Positions 40,610-49,881 of a stretch of DNA of 64,000 nucleotides are shown here, piece after piece; position 1 is the stretch's first letter, and each line of letters starts with the position of its first letter. A model generated the notes under the pieces. It did not search any database. It had not been told where the DNA came from and saw only the letters and a program-made list of their open reading frames with translations. Source of the stretch: Leifsonia sp. TF02-11 (GTDB lineage: Bacteria; Actinomycetota; Actinomycetes; Actinomycetales; Microbacteriaceae); NCBI RefSeq assembly GCF_017565305.1, contig NZ_JAGEKP010000014.1:124001-188000 (forward strand). Direction: 5' to 3'. A program made the translations under genes and the position numbers.

Positions 40610-41992
40610 GTGCTGGTCGGCTTTGCAGCAGCTTCCATCGTCACCTCGGTCGTCACAGGACTGACCGGGGCCTTCGTCATGCCCGCGGAGAGCGCTCACG
40701 CGGCGGTCGCGCCCGTCGCGGCGGTGCCGTCCATCGACGCCGGCTCCCTCGGCCGGACCGCGATCGATCCGGCGTCGGTCGGCGACGCGCCGGCGAGCTC
40801 GGGCTCGGCCGGCGCCGCGGCCGCGAGCCGGAGTGCCGCGGCCGTCTTCAGCTCGATCCAGGCCGTCGACCCTGCCGCCCTCCCCGGGTTCCTCAGCGCG
40901 CACGCGAAGGACCTCGACCGGTTGCTGGTCGACCCGCCCGCCGCGGCGAGCGTCAACCAGCTGTGGAAGCTCCTCGACCCCGCCCGGCAGGCGGAGCTCG
41001 TCACGATCGTGCCGCACCTGGTCGGCAATCTGGAAGGCGTGCCCTACGACGTGCGGGGCAAAGCGAACCGCCTCGACCTGGAACGCACGATCAACTCAGC
41101 CCAGAAGGCGCTGCGCACCGAACGGGGCAAGGCCGCGCGGGTCGCCCTGAAGCGCCAGCTCACCACGCTCGGCAACGTGAAGGCGGCGCTCACGAAGAAG
41201 GACGGCGTCGCCCGCACCCTGGTGTCCCTCGACGCGTCGGACGAGGCCAAGGCGTCCATCGTCATCGGCGATCTGAGCACGGCCAGCTATGTGAGCGTCC
41301 TCGTGCCGGGCATGTACATGGCCGTCGGTGAGCAGATCGTGGCCTGGTCCGCCGTCGCACAGGACCTGTACGACCAGCAGACCGCCTTCCTCGGGCGCCT
41401 CGGGGGAGCCGGCACGACCAAGCACACACCCCGTGTCGCCGTCGTCGCCTGGATCGGCTACCAGACCCCGGTCCTGACGAACATCGGCGGCCTCGACCTG
41501 GCTCGGCAAGGGGCCGACAGCCTCGAGCGGACGCTGCTCGGCATCCAGTCGCTGCGCGCGTCGAACCCGCCGTACCTGAGCGTCCTCGCGCACTCCTACG
41601 GGTCGACCGCCGCGCTGCTCGCCCTGGAGCGCGGAACGGTGAAAGTCGACGCGCTCGCCCTGATGGGGTCGCCGGGATCGGACGCCCAGTCGGTGAAGCA
41701 GCTCGGCGTGCGCGAGGGCAACGTGTTCGTCGGGGAGGCGCCGATGGACCCGATCGTCAACAGCGCGTTCTTCGGCAGCGACCCGGGTTCGCCGTCGTAC
41801 GGCGCCAAGCCGATGGGCGTCGGCGGTGCGGTGGACCCGATCACGCACCGCACTCTCGCCGGGTCGAGCGGCCACAACGAGTACTTCACCGCCGGCACGG
41901 AGTGCATCCGCAACCTCGCGCTGATCGGCATCGACCGGGGCGATCTCGTCCTCGCCGGCGGTTCGTCGGCGCGGGCCGCCTCCTCGCGCTGA
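40610..41992 (+). CDS. Secreted alpha/beta hydrolase of the DUF1023 family
   Basis: A 460-residue exported protein. The N-terminus is a signal peptide (hydrophobic 2-24, probable cut after AESAHA) and a Ser/Ala-rich stretch follows to about residue 85. The middle (about 85-225) is helical. The C-terminal domain (about 270-445) matches the actinobacterial DUF1023/Abhydrolase_8 family: VAVVAWIGYQTP, then HSYGSTAA with the nucleophile Ser, LMGSPGSD, and a late His in SSGHNEYF. Substrate unknown. Start: GTG with GGAGGG 12-17 bases upstream. The signal lacks positive residues at its start, although the codons just upstream encode Arg-rich residues behind an in-frame TAG. Confidence 0.75.
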   Translation: MLVGFAAASIVTSVVTGLTGAFVMPAESAHAAVAPVAAVPSIDAGSLGRTAIDPASVGDAPASSGSAGAAAASRSAAAVFSSIQAVDPAALPGFLSAHAKDLDRLLVDPPAAASVNQLWKLLDPARQAELVTIVPHLVGNLEGVPYDVRGKANRLDLERTINSAQKALRTERGKAARVALKRQLTTLGNVKAALTKKDGVARTLVSLDASDEAKASIVIGDLSTASYVSVLVPGMYMAVGEQIVAWSAVAQDLYDQQTAFLGRLGGAGTTKHTPRVAVVAWIGYQTPVLTNIGGLDLARQGADSLERTLLGIQSLRASNPPYLSVLAHSYGSTAALLALERGTVKVDALALMGSPGSDAQSVKQLGVREGNVFVGEAPMDPIVNSAFFGSDPGSPSYGAKPMGVGGAVDPITHRTLAGSSGHNEYFTAGTECIRNLALIGIDRGDLVLAGGSSARAASSR

Positions 41993-42047
41993 TCGGCGGC
42001 AACGGCGCGGTCCGTCGACCGACGGGGGCGGTCCGTCCCGCTCACCA

Positions 42048-42053
42048 TAGAAT
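42048..42053 (+). promoter_or_regulatory. Candidate -10 box of the gatCAB operon
   Basis: TAGAAT lies 34 bases before the gatC ATG, giving a short leader that includes the gatC ribosome site. Confidence 0.5.
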
Positions 42054-42087
42054 TGGTTCGTCCATCCAGAAACCAGCACGGAGACGC

Positions 42088-42384
42088 ATGTCCGAAATCA
42101 GCGCAGAACAGGTCGCGCACCTGGCGAACCTCGCCAGGATCGACCTCAGCCCGGAAGAGATCGAGAGCCTCACCAGCGAGCTCGGCCAGATCGTCGAGGC
42201 GGTCGCGAAGGTGCAGGAGGTCGCCGGTCCCGACGTTCCCGCCACGAGCCACCCGCTTCCGCTCACCAACGTGTTCCGCGCCGACGAGGTGCGGCCGTCG
42301 CTGACGGTGGAGCAGGCGCTCTCCGGAGCTCCGGCGCGCGAGGGCGATCGCTTCAAGGTCGCCACCATCCTGGACGAAGACTGA
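42088..42384 (+). CDS. gatC: Asp-tRNA(Asn)/Glu-tRNA(Gln) amidotransferase subunit C
   Basis: Small belt subunit that stabilises GatA-GatB. It is 98 residues, the family size. [17 protein letters not shown] and the C-terminal LRADEV-like [12 protein letters not shown] are diagnostic. The ATG has GGAG a few bases upstream. First gene of gatC-gatA-gatB, which makes correctly charged Gln- or Asn-tRNA by transamidation. Confidence 0.95.
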   Translation: MSEISAEQVAHLANLARIDLSPEEIESLTSELGQIVEAVAKVQEVAGPDVPATSHPLPLTNVFRADEVRPSLTVEQALSGAPAREGDRFKVATILDED

Positions 42385-42401
42385 GCCGAGGAGCGACCGA
42401 C

Positions 42402-43949
42402 ATGACCGATCTGACCAGGCTCTCCGCCTCGGCCCTCGCCGACCTGCTGACCGTGGGCGAGGTCTCCTCCGTCGAGGCCACGCGCGCCCACCTCGACCGC
42501 ATCGAGTCCGTGGACGCCGACGTGCACGCGTTCCTGCACGTCGCGGGCGAGAACGCGATCCGCACCGCCGCCGAGATCGACGGCCGCCGTGCGGCCGGCG
42601 ACCCGCTCGGCGCGCTCGCGGGCGTCCCCGTCGCCATCAAGGACGTGCTCGCCACCCACGACATGCCGTCGACCTCGGGGTCGCGCATCCTCGAGGGCTG
42701 GATCCCGCCGTATGACGCGACGGTGGTGCGCAAGCTGCGCGAGGCCGACCTCGTGCCGCTCGGCAAGACCAACATGGACGAGTTCGCGATGGGCTCCTCC
42801 ACCGAGCACTCGGCGTACGGGCCGACCCGCAACCCGTGGGACCTCGAGCGGATTCCCGGCGGTTCCGGCGGCGGTAGCGCCGCGGCGGTGTCCGCGTTCG
42901 AGGCGCCGTTCGCTCTCGGCTCCGACACGGGCGGCTCGATCCGTCAGCCGGCCGCCGTCACAGGCTCCGTCGGCGTCAAGCCGACCTACGGCGGCGTCAG
43001 CCGCTACGGCGCGATCGCGTTGGCGAGCTCGCTCGACCAGGTCGGGCCGGTGTCCCGCACCGTGCTCGATGCCGGCCTGCTCCACGACGTGATCGCGGGC
43101 CACGACCCGTTCGACTCGACGTCGCTGACGGACACGTGGCCGTCGATGGCCGACGCCGCCCGCGCGGGACTGCGCGACGACGCGCTGCGCGGCGTCCGCG
43201 TCGGCGTGGTGCGCGAGCTGAACGGCGCCGGCTTCCAGGCCGGCGTCAAGCAGCGCTTCGACGAGGCGCTGGCGCTCCTGCAGGACGCGGGTGCCGAGAT
43301 CGTCGAGGTCGACGCGCCGAGCTTCGAGTACGCGGTCGCGGCCTACTACCTGATCCTGCCGGCCGAGGCCTCCAGCAACCTGGCACGCTTCGACTCGGTG
43401 CGGTTCGGCCTGCGGGTGAATCCGGAGGAGGGTCCCGTCACGGTCGAGCGCGTGATGGCCGCGACCCGCGACGCCGGCTTCGGCACCGAGGTCAAGCGCC
43501 GCATCATCCTCGGCACCTACGCACTGAGCGCCGGCTACTACGACGCCTACTACGGCTCGGCGCAGAAGGTCCGCACGCTCATCCAGCGCGACTTCTCCGC
43601 CGCCTTCGAGAAGGTGGACGTGCTGGTCAGCCCGAGTGCCCCCACGACCGCGTTCAAGTTCGGTGAGAAGCTCGCGGACCCGATGGCGATGTACCTCAAC
43701 GACATCACCACGATCCCGGCGAACCTCGCAGGCGTTCCCGGCATGGGCCTGCCGATCGGCCTGGCCCCGGAGGACGGCCTCCCCGTCGGCATGCAGCTGA
43801 TGGCGCCGGCGCGGGCCGACGCGCGGCTGTACACGATCGGCGCAGCGCTCGAGCGGCTGTTGGAGCAGCAGTGGGGCGGCCCGCTGCTCAGTCAGGCGCC
43901 TGATCTGAGCGCCACCGAGATGTTCGCGAGCGAAGAGGGAGCGGTCTGA
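42402..43949 (+). CDS. gatA: Asp/Glu-tRNA amidotransferase subunit A
   Basis: Glutaminase subunit releasing ammonia from glutamine. It is 515 residues. The amidase-signature Ser-Ser-Lys triad is K80 (VAIKDV), S155 (GGSGGGS) and S179 ([10 protein letters not shown]). ATG 17 bases after the gatC stop with a GAGGAG-like site upstream. Its stop shares one base with the gatB start (TGATG), so the subunits are co-translated. Confidence 0.97.
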   Translation: MTDLTRLSASALADLLTVGEVSSVEATRAHLDRIESVDADVHAFLHVAGENAIRTAAEIDGRRAAGDPLGALAGVPVAIKDVLATHDMPSTSGSRILEGWIPPYDATVVRKLREADLVPLGKTNMDEFAMGSSTEHSAYGPTRNPWDLERIPGGSGGGSAAAVSAFEAPFALGSDTGGSIRQPAAVTGSVGVKPTYGGVSRYGAIALASSLDQVGPVSRTVLDAGLLHDVIAGHDPFDSTSLTDTWPSMADAARAGLRDDALRGVRVGVVRELNGAGFQAGVKQRFDEALALLQDAGAEIVEVDAPSFEYAVAAYYLILPAEASSNLARFDSVRFGLRVNPEEGPVTVERVMAATRDAGFGTEVKRRIILGTYALSAGYYDAYYGSAQKVRTLIQRDFSAAFEKVDVLVSPSAPTTAFKFGEKLADPMAMYLNDITTIPANLAGVPGMGLPIGLAPEDGLPVGMQLMAPARADARLYTIGAALERLLEQQWGGPLLSQAPDLSATEMFASEEGAV

Positions 43950-45448
43950 TGGCCAAGGCCCAGCTGATGGATTACGACAAAGCCCTCGAGCTGTTCGAGC
44001 CCGTGCTCGGGTTCGAGGTGCACGTCGAGCTGAACACCGCGACCAAGATGTTCTGCGGCTGCGCCAACGAGTTCGGCTCCGGTGCCAACACGAACACGTG
44101 CCCGACCTGCCTCGGGCTGCCCGGCGGACTGCCGCAGGTCAACGAGAAGGCGATCGAGTCGAGCATCCGGCTCGGCCTGGCCCTCGGCTGCGACATCGCC
44201 GAGTCGAGCCGGTTCGCGCGCAAGAACTACTTCTACCCCGATCTGGCGAAGAACTTCCAGACGTCCCAGTACGACGAGCCGATCGCCCACGACGGCGCGG
44301 TGACCATCGAGCTGGAGAACGGCCGTGAGCTGCGCATCGAGATCGAGCGCGCGCACATGGAGGAGGACGCGGGCAAGCTCACCCACATCGGTGGCGCGAC
44401 CGGACGTATCCAGGGTGCCGACTACTCGCTCGTCGACTTCAACCGCGGCGGCGTGCCCCTCGTCGAGATCGTCACCAAGATGATCGAGGGCGCCGAGGGC
44501 GATGCACCGGAGGTCGGCCGCACGTACGTGCGCGCCATCCGCGATCTGGTCAAGGCGCTCGGCGTCTCCAACGCACGAATGGAAGAGGGCAACGTGCGCT
44601 GCGACGCGAACGTGTCGCTCCGCCGTCGCGGCTCCTCCGAGCTCGGCACGCGCACCGAGACGAAGAACGTCAACTCGCTGCGTTCCATCGAGCGCGCCGT
44701 GCGCTACGAGATCCAGCGACAGGCTGCGATCCTCGAGGCAGGCGGCACGATCGTGCAGGAGACCCGGCACTGGCACGAGGACACAGGGACGACCTCCGCC
44801 GGCCGGCCGAAGTCCGACGCCGACGACTACCGGTACTTCCCCGAGCCCGACCTCGTTCCTGTCGCGCCGAGCCGCGAGTGGGTTGAGGAGTTGCGCGGCA
44901 CGCTTCCTGAGGCGCCAGCCGCCCGTCGCAAGCGTCTCACCGCCGAGTGGGGCTTCACCGCGCTCGAGTTCCAGGACGTGGACAACGCCGAGCTGCTCGA
45001 CGAGCTGGAGGCGACCATCGCCGCCGGTGCGACCCCGGCGGCCGCGCGCAAGTGGTGGACCGGCGAGATCGCCCGCCTCGCGAACGCCCAGGGCGTCCCC
45101 GTTGGCACGCTGGTGAGCCCGCAGCACGTCGCGGAGCTGGCCGCCCTGGTCGACGCCGGCACCCTCACCGACCGCCTGGCCCGCCAGGTGCTCGAAGGGG
45201 TCGTGGCCGGCGAAGGCGCCCCGCAGGAGGTCGTCGACGCCCGCGGGCTCGCGGTGGTCTCCGACGACGGCGCCCTGATCGCGGCCATCGACGAGGCGCT
45301 GGCCGCCCAGCCCGACGTGCTGGAGAAGATCCGCGACGGCAAGGTCCAGGCCGCCGGCGCCGTGATCGGCGCGGTGATGAAGGCCATGAAGGGCCAGGCC
45401 GACGCCGCGCGCGTGCGCGAGCTGGTGCTGGAGCGCGCCTCCCAGTGA
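43949..45448 (+). CDS. gatB: Asp/Glu-tRNA amidotransferase subunit B
   Basis: Activates the tRNA-bound Glu or Asp with ATP and transfers ammonia made by GatA. It is 499 residues: catalytic cradle domain (about 15-290) with [25 protein letters not shown] (zinc cysteines), RKNYFYPDL and the [10 protein letters not shown] signature; then a helical domain and the C-terminal YqeY-like tail (about 350-499). The next gene overlaps its stop. Confidence 0.97.
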   Translation: MAKAQLMDYDKALELFEPVLGFEVHVELNTATKMFCGCANEFGSGANTNTCPTCLGLPGGLPQVNEKAIESSIRLGLALGCDIAESSRFARKNYFYPDLAKNFQTSQYDEPIAHDGAVTIELENGRELRIEIERAHMEEDAGKLTHIGGATGRIQGADYSLVDFNRGGVPLVEIVTKMIEGAEGDAPEVGRTYVRAIRDLVKALGVSNARMEEGNVRCDANVSLRRRGSSELGTRTETKNVNSLRSIERAVRYEIQRQAAILEAGGTIVQETRHWHEDTGTTSAGRPKSDADDYRYFPEPDLVPVAPSREWVEELRGTLPEAPAARRKRLTAEWGFTALEFQDVDNAELLDELEATIAAGATPAAARKWWTGEIARLANAQGVPVGTLVSPQHVAELAALVDAGTLTDRLARQVLEGVVAGEGAPQEVVDARGLAVVSDDGALIAAIDEALAAQPDVLEKIRDGKVQAAGAVIGAVMKAMKGQADAARVRELVLERASQ

Positions 45449-45987
45449 CCGTGACGGTCGAGCGGGTCACGGACGCGAGCGCTGCCGCATCGGCGGCGGC
45501 GCTCGTGTCCGTCCTGATCGACACGGTCGCCTCGGGAGCGAGCGTGGGCTGGGTCGAGCCTCCGACGGCGGAGGAGGCTACGGCTTGGTGGTCGGCGCTG
45601 TTCGACGACCCCGACGCCGAGACCTGGGTCGCCCGCGACGGCGAGCGCGTCCTCGGGACGATCACGCTCGTGCGCGCCGCCAAACGCAACGGCCCGCATC
45701 GCGCCGAGGTGATCAAGCTGATGGTGCACCGGGACGCCCGCGGCCGTGGTATCGCGCCCGCACTGATGGCGGAGCTGGAGGAGTTCGCCACTGCGAGCGG
45801 CCTGAGCCTCCTCGTCCTCGACACCGAGACCGGCAGCCTGGCCGAGTCGCTGTACACGCGCTGGGGCTGGCAGACCGTCGGCGGCATCCCGGACTATGCG
45901 ATCAGACCGTCCGGTGAGCTCGGCGGCACCACGATCATGTACAAGCGGCTCCCGGCTCGAAGTGGGGGAACACGCGCGCTAGCGTAG
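45445..45987 (+). CDS. GNAT-family N-acetyltransferase
   Basis: A 180-residue GNAT acetyltransferase. The acetyl-CoA site is seen at about 93-105 as [18 protein letters not shown] (RxxGxG/A type), followed by [21 protein letters not shown], the usual helix and strand near the end. Substrate unknown. The GTG start overlaps the gatB stop (GTGA), so it is read at the end of the gatCAB transcript. Confidence 0.8.
   Translation: MTVTVERVTDASAAASAAALVSVLIDTVASGASVGWVEPPTAEEATAWWSALFDDPDAETWVARDGERVLGTITLVRAAKRNGPHRAEVIKLMVHRDARGRGIAPALMAELEEFATASGLSLLVLDTETGSLAESLYTRWGWQTVGGIPDYAIRPSGELGGTTIMYKRLPARSGGTRALA
45980..45985 (+). promoter_or_regulatory. Leaderless-type -10 box
   Basis: TAGCGT, overlapping the end of the GNAT gene, ends six bases before the ATG at 45992. 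Confidence 0.5.
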
Positions 45988-45991
45988 GCGT

Positions 45992-46567
45992 ATGGGCGTC
46001 TTCACTCTCGGCGGGCTGACCACGGCCCCGGCCTCCACCCGCACCGACCTGCTCGCGCCGGCGACGTTCGCGTCGCTGACTGCGCTCGGCTGGCTGGACG
46101 AGGTCGGCATCGTGGAGATCGACCCGGACGTCTCCGACACCGCTGCGACGCAGGAACGGTTCGGGTTGGCGGCGGACACGCTGGCCAACTGCGTGGTCGT
46201 CGGCGGAAAGCGCGAGGGCGCCGAACGGATCGCGGCGTGCGTCGTGCTCGCGACGACGCGCGCGGATGTGAACAACACCGTCAAGCGCCTGCTCGACGTC
46301 CGCAAGGCCTCCTTCCTGCCCATGGACCGTGCGGTGGAGCTGACCGGGATGGAGTACGGCGGCATCACCCCGCTCGGTCTCCCCGCGGAGTGGCCGCTGC
46401 TCGTCGACTCCCGCGTGGTCGCCGACGGGGTCGTCGTGATCATCGGTTCCGGCGTCCGACGATCGAAGATCCTGCTTCCGGGGCGGCTGCTCGGCGACCT
46501 CCCGTCGGCGCGCGTGATCGACGGCCTCGGACTCGCCGCACCGTCGGGCACTCGGCCTCCGGAATGA
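45992..46567 (+). CDS. YbaK/prolyl-tRNA-editing-domain protein
   Basis: A 191-residue protein with the YbaK-like editing fold, divergent from YbaK itself. Visible elements: ANCVVVGGKREGAERIAACVVLATTRADVN, followed by FLPMDRAVELTGMEYGGITPLGLP, which matches the TGxxxGGxxPxG motif of the deacylase domain, and VVIIGSGVRRSKI near the end. It may hydrolyse a mischarged tRNA; specificity unknown. It probably has its own leaderless start and overlaps the next gene by four bases (ATGA). Confidence 0.75.
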   Translation: MGVFTLGGLTTAPASTRTDLLAPATFASLTALGWLDEVGIVEIDPDVSDTAATQERFGLAADTLANCVVVGGKREGAERIAACVVLATTRADVNNTVKRLLDVRKASFLPMDRAVELTGMEYGGITPLGLPAEWPLLVDSRVVADGVVVIIGSGVRRSKILLPGRLLGDLPSARVIDGLGLAAPSGTRPPE

Positions 46568-47508
46568 CCGGAGCGGCCGTCGACCGCCTCCTCGGGCCGA
46601 TGCGGTCGCATCTGATCGAGACGCTCTCCGGGCGCTCCGACCGGGTCCCGGCCTGGATTCTGCGACTCGAAGACGGCGACGACCAGGGATTCTTTCCCGC
46701 CGGAGGCGCTGCCTGGACCGTGCACGGCGGCATGCCGACGCTCGTCGCCGGCGTGCGCGCCCTCCTCCTGCAGGCCCTGCATCCCGGAGCGCTGGCCGGC
46801 GTGCGCGAGCATTCGCGCTACCGGGAGGATCCGCTGGGCCGGCTGGCCGGCACCATCCAGTGGATCCACACCGTCACGTTCGGGAGCCGGGCACAGGCGA
46901 TCGCCGGATCGGACCTGGTGAGGTCGCTGCATGAACGCGTGAGCGGGAACTACGTGGACGGACACGGCGTGACGCGCCCGTACGCGGCGAACGATCCCGA
47001 GCTCGCCGCCTGGGTGCACCTGGCGTTCACGGACGCGTTCCTCACGGCCCACGAGCGCTGGGGGTCGCCGATTCCCGGCGGCGCCGACGGGTACGTGGCC
47101 GAATGGGCGACGGCGGCCGAGTTGATGGGCGTCGAGGACCCGCCGCGGAGCGCGGCCCACCTGCGCGCGCGCATCGACGCGGTGACGGACGCGGGGGAGT
47201 TGCGGGGAGGGCCGGACGTCGAGGAGATCGTCCGGTTCATCCGGCGCGCGCCCCTGCGGCGCACGTTGCGGCCCTCGTACCGGATCCTGTTCCGCGCGGC
47301 GGTGTCGACGCTCGAGCCGCGCCACCGGGTGATGCTCGGATTGCCGACCGTCGACCGGCTGCCGGTCCACCGGGCGACGGCCATCGTCCTCTCCGGCGCG
47401 CAGCTCCTGCTCGGGCCGCAGACGCAGGCGGAACTGGCAGCCCGGCGCAGGTTGGCGCGGCTCGACGGCTCGGGGTCGTCCGACGTCCTGAGTCCTCTCG
47501 CAGATTAG
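46564..47508 (+). CDS. Oxygenase MpaB-family (DUF2236) protein
   Basis: A 314-residue, mostly helical protein of the MpaB/latex-clearing-protein-like DUF2236 family, whose characterised members are heme-bound oxygenases. Visible elements: LLLQALHPGALAGVREHSRYREDPLGRLAGT, where the His is the probable heme or metal ligand region, then IQWIHTVTFGSRAQA and HLAFTDAFLTAHERWG. There is no signal peptide. Substrate unknown. Start overlaps the YbaK-like gene stop (ATGA). Confidence 0.8.
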   Translation: MTGAAVDRLLGPMRSHLIETLSGRSDRVPAWILRLEDGDDQGFFPAGGAAWTVHGGMPTLVAGVRALLLQALHPGALAGVREHSRYREDPLGRLAGTIQWIHTVTFGSRAQAIAGSDLVRSLHERVSGNYVDGHGVTRPYAANDPELAAWVHLAFTDAFLTAHERWGSPIPGGADGYVAEWATAAELMGVEDPPRSAAHLRARIDAVTDAGELRGGPDVEEIVRFIRRAPLRRTLRPSYRILFRAAVSTLEPRHRVMLGLPTVDRLPVHRATAIVLSGAQLLLGPQTQAELAARRRLARLDGSGSSDVLSPLAD

Positions 47509-47536
47509 GGACGGTCCGGAATCGCCGTCTCGGAGC

Positions 47537-47542
47537 TACGCT
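47537..47542 (+). promoter_or_regulatory. Candidate -10 box of an APC permease gene
   Basis: TACGCT lies about 54 bases before the ATG at 47596, in the 87-base gap after the MpaB-like gene. Confidence 0.35.
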
Positions 47543-47595
47543 GTGCTCCGGTGGCCCGTTCACCGGCGAGCGGACCCGAGTCACCGGAGGTTGCC

Positions 47596-49353
47596 ATGAC
47601 ATCCACCAGCTCATCCGCCACGGACGAGGCGGGCAACAAGGGCCTGAAGGGCGGAGCGCTCGGCCTGGTGTCGAGCGTCGTCGTCGGAGTGGCCTCGACG
47701 GCGCCCGCCTACAGCCTGGCCGCGAGCCTCGGTTTCATCGTCGTCGGCGGGACGCTCGCCGCGGGCGTGAAGGCGCCGGGCATCGTGCTGCTGGCGTTCA
47801 TCCCGATGTATCTGATCGCCGTCGCCTACCAGGAGCTCAACAAGGCGGAGCCGGACTGCGGCACGACCTTCACCTGGGCGGCCCGCGCCTTCGGACCCAT
47901 CACCGGCTGGATGGGAGGCTGGGGCATCGTCATCGCCGACATCATCGTGATGTCGAACCTCGCGCAGATCGCCGGCAGTTACACCTTCACCTTCGTCGGC
48001 GGGTTCGGGTTGCCGGGGGTGGCGGCGCTCGCGAACGTGCCCTACGCGGTCACCATCGCGGGTCTGGTGTGGATCGCACTGATGACGTGGATCTGCTACC
48101 GCGGTATCGAGGTGTCCGCGCGCTTGCAGTACGTGCTCCTCGGGTTCGAGGTCGTCATCCTGATCTTCTTCGCCGTGTTCGCCCTCGTGAAGGTGTACAG
48201 CGGCCACGCCGAGCCGTACTCGCTCATGCCGCAGTGGTCGTGGTTCAACCCGTTCACCCTCGACTTCGGCCAGACGGTCGCCCCTGCCCTGCTGACCGCG
48301 ATCTTCATCTACTGGGGCTGGGACACCGCGGTGTCGGTCAACGAGGAGACCAAGAACCCCGAGAAGACCCCGGGCCGCGCTGCGGTGATCAGCACGCTCC
48401 TCCTGCTGGCCACCTACGCGCTCGTCACGGTCGCCGCCGTGGCGTTCGCCGGAGTCGGGACCAAGGGGATCGGGCTGGCGAACCCGGCGAACTCCGGAGA
48501 CGTCTTCTCGGCCATCGGCCCGACGCTCTTCGGGAGCGGGCCGGTCGGGGCCATCCTGATGACGCTGCTGGGCTTCTCGATCCTGACCTCGGCGTCGGCC
48601 TCGACGCAGACCACCATCCTGCCGACGGCGCGCACGACGCTCTCGATGGCGGTGTACAAGGCGATCCCCGAGAAGTTCGCGCGCATCCACCCGAAGTTCC
48701 TCACGCCGACCTGGTCGACGATCGGCATGGGCCTGGTGTCGGCGCTCTTCTACCTCGCCTTCACCTCGATCAGCGTGTCCCTGCTCACCGCGCTGATCGG
48801 ATCGATCGGCCTGATGATCGCGTTCTACTACGGCCTCACCGGCTTCGCGTGCGTCTGGTACTACCGTCGGACGCTGTTCACGAGCTTCCGGCACGTCATC
48901 ATGCGCGGGCTGTTCCCGTTGCTCGGCGGTCTGATGCTGCTGGCCGTTTTCATCTACGGCACGTACAACTTCGCGCAGCCCAGCTGGCTCACGGATTCCG
49001 CGGGCAAGAACGTCACCATCTTCGGGATCGGGGCAGAGGCGGTCGTCGGTATCGGCGGCATCCTCATCGGCGTCGTGCTGATGATCATCTGGCGGCTCAT
49101 CCGTCCCGACTACTTCAAGGGGCTGACGCTGCCGCGGCAGAGTGACGACATCATCCTGGAGCCCGTGGCCGTCGGCGACGAACTGCCGTTCGGCACGGCG
49201 GCGGCGCGCATCCCCGCCACGGTCATCGCGCCCGACTTCTCGAACCTCCCGGAAGGACAGACACCGGTCAATGCCGATACGCTCGAGGTCGTCGACGAGC
49301 CGTCGGACCTCCCGCCGGCCGATCCCGACCTTCCGCGGAAGGGGAGCGAGTGA
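47596..49353 (+). CDS. APC-family amino acid permease
   Basis: A 585-residue APC transporter with 12-14 membrane helices and a charged C-terminal tail of about 80 residues. VVGVASTAPAYSLAASLGFI in helix 1, FIYWGWDTAVSVNEETKNPEKTPGRAA at the helix 6-7 segment and SASASTQTTILPTARTT are characteristic of the large actinobacterial APC group. The ATG follows GGAGG at 47586-47590. The thioesterase start overlaps its stop. It is the third APC permease in the window; substrate unknown. Confidence 0.87.
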   Translation: MTSTSSSATDEAGNKGLKGGALGLVSSVVVGVASTAPAYSLAASLGFIVVGGTLAAGVKAPGIVLLAFIPMYLIAVAYQELNKAEPDCGTTFTWAARAFGPITGWMGGWGIVIADIIVMSNLAQIAGSYTFTFVGGFGLPGVAALANVPYAVTIAGLVWIALMTWICYRGIEVSARLQYVLLGFEVVILIFFAVFALVKVYSGHAEPYSLMPQWSWFNPFTLDFGQTVAPALLTAIFIYWGWDTAVSVNEETKNPEKTPGRAAVISTLLLLATYALVTVAAVAFAGVGTKGIGLANPANSGDVFSAIGPTLFGSGPVGAILMTLLGFSILTSASASTQTTILPTARTTLSMAVYKAIPEKFARIHPKFLTPTWSTIGMGLVSALFYLAFTSISVSLLTALIGSIGLMIAFYYGLTGFACVWYYRRTLFTSFRHVIMRGLFPLLGGLMLLAVFIYGTYNFAQPSWLTDSAGKNVTIFGIGAEAVVGIGGILIGVVLMIIWRLIRPDYFKGLTLPRQSDDIILEPVAVGDELPFGTAAARIPATVIAPDFSNLPEGQTPVNADTLEVVDEPSDLPPADPDLPRKGSE

Positions 49354-49841
49354 GCGAACGCAGCCGAACCGTCCACTGGGAGGACCCGGCGCCGGGCGTC
49401 GCCGTGATGCCGACGATGAGCGGCCTGGACTATCTGCACACGATGATCGCCGGCGAGCTGCCGCCGCCACCGATCGCGAGCCTGATGGGGATGACCCTGA
49501 CGGAGGCCGAGCCGGGCCGCGCGGTGTTCGTCTGCGAGCCGGACGAGTCGCACTACAACCCGATCGGCACGGTGCACGGCGGGCTGGTGTGCACACTGCT
49601 CGACTCGGCGCTCGGCTGCGCGGTGCAGACCACGCTTGCGGCCGGGCAGGGATACACGTCGATCGAGATCAAGGTCAACTACCTGCGCCCGGTCTTCGCG
49701 AGCAGCGGTCCGCTGACCTGCAGTGCAACGGTGACCAAGCCGGGCAACCGCGTCGCGTTCGCCGACGGGGTCGTCACGGACGGGTCGGGGAAGACCGTCG
49801 CGACGGCGACCGGGTCGCTGCTGGTGTTCCCGATCGGCTGA
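49350..49841 (+). CDS. PaaI-type hotdog-fold thioesterase
   Basis: A 163-residue acyl-CoA thioesterase of the PaaI group. The active-site region is NPIGTVHGGLVCTLLDSALGCA, with the conserved HGG and an Asp in the following helix; TSIEIKVNYLRPV and TGSLLVFPIG are typical later strands. It hydrolyses a CoA thioester (aryl, phenylacetyl or medium-chain type; not resolvable). The GTG start overlaps the permease stop by four bases. Confidence 0.87.
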   Translation: MSERSRTVHWEDPAPGVAVMPTMSGLDYLHTMIAGELPPPPIASLMGMTLTEAEPGRAVFVCEPDESHYNPIGTVHGGLVCTLLDSALGCAVQTTLAAGQGYTSIEIKVNYLRPVFASSGPLTCSATVTKPGNRVAFADGVVTDGSGKTVATATGSLLVFPIG

Positions 49842-49881
49842 GCCGGCCGGCGAGCTGCGGCGCCGGCTGCGGCGGCTAGGC

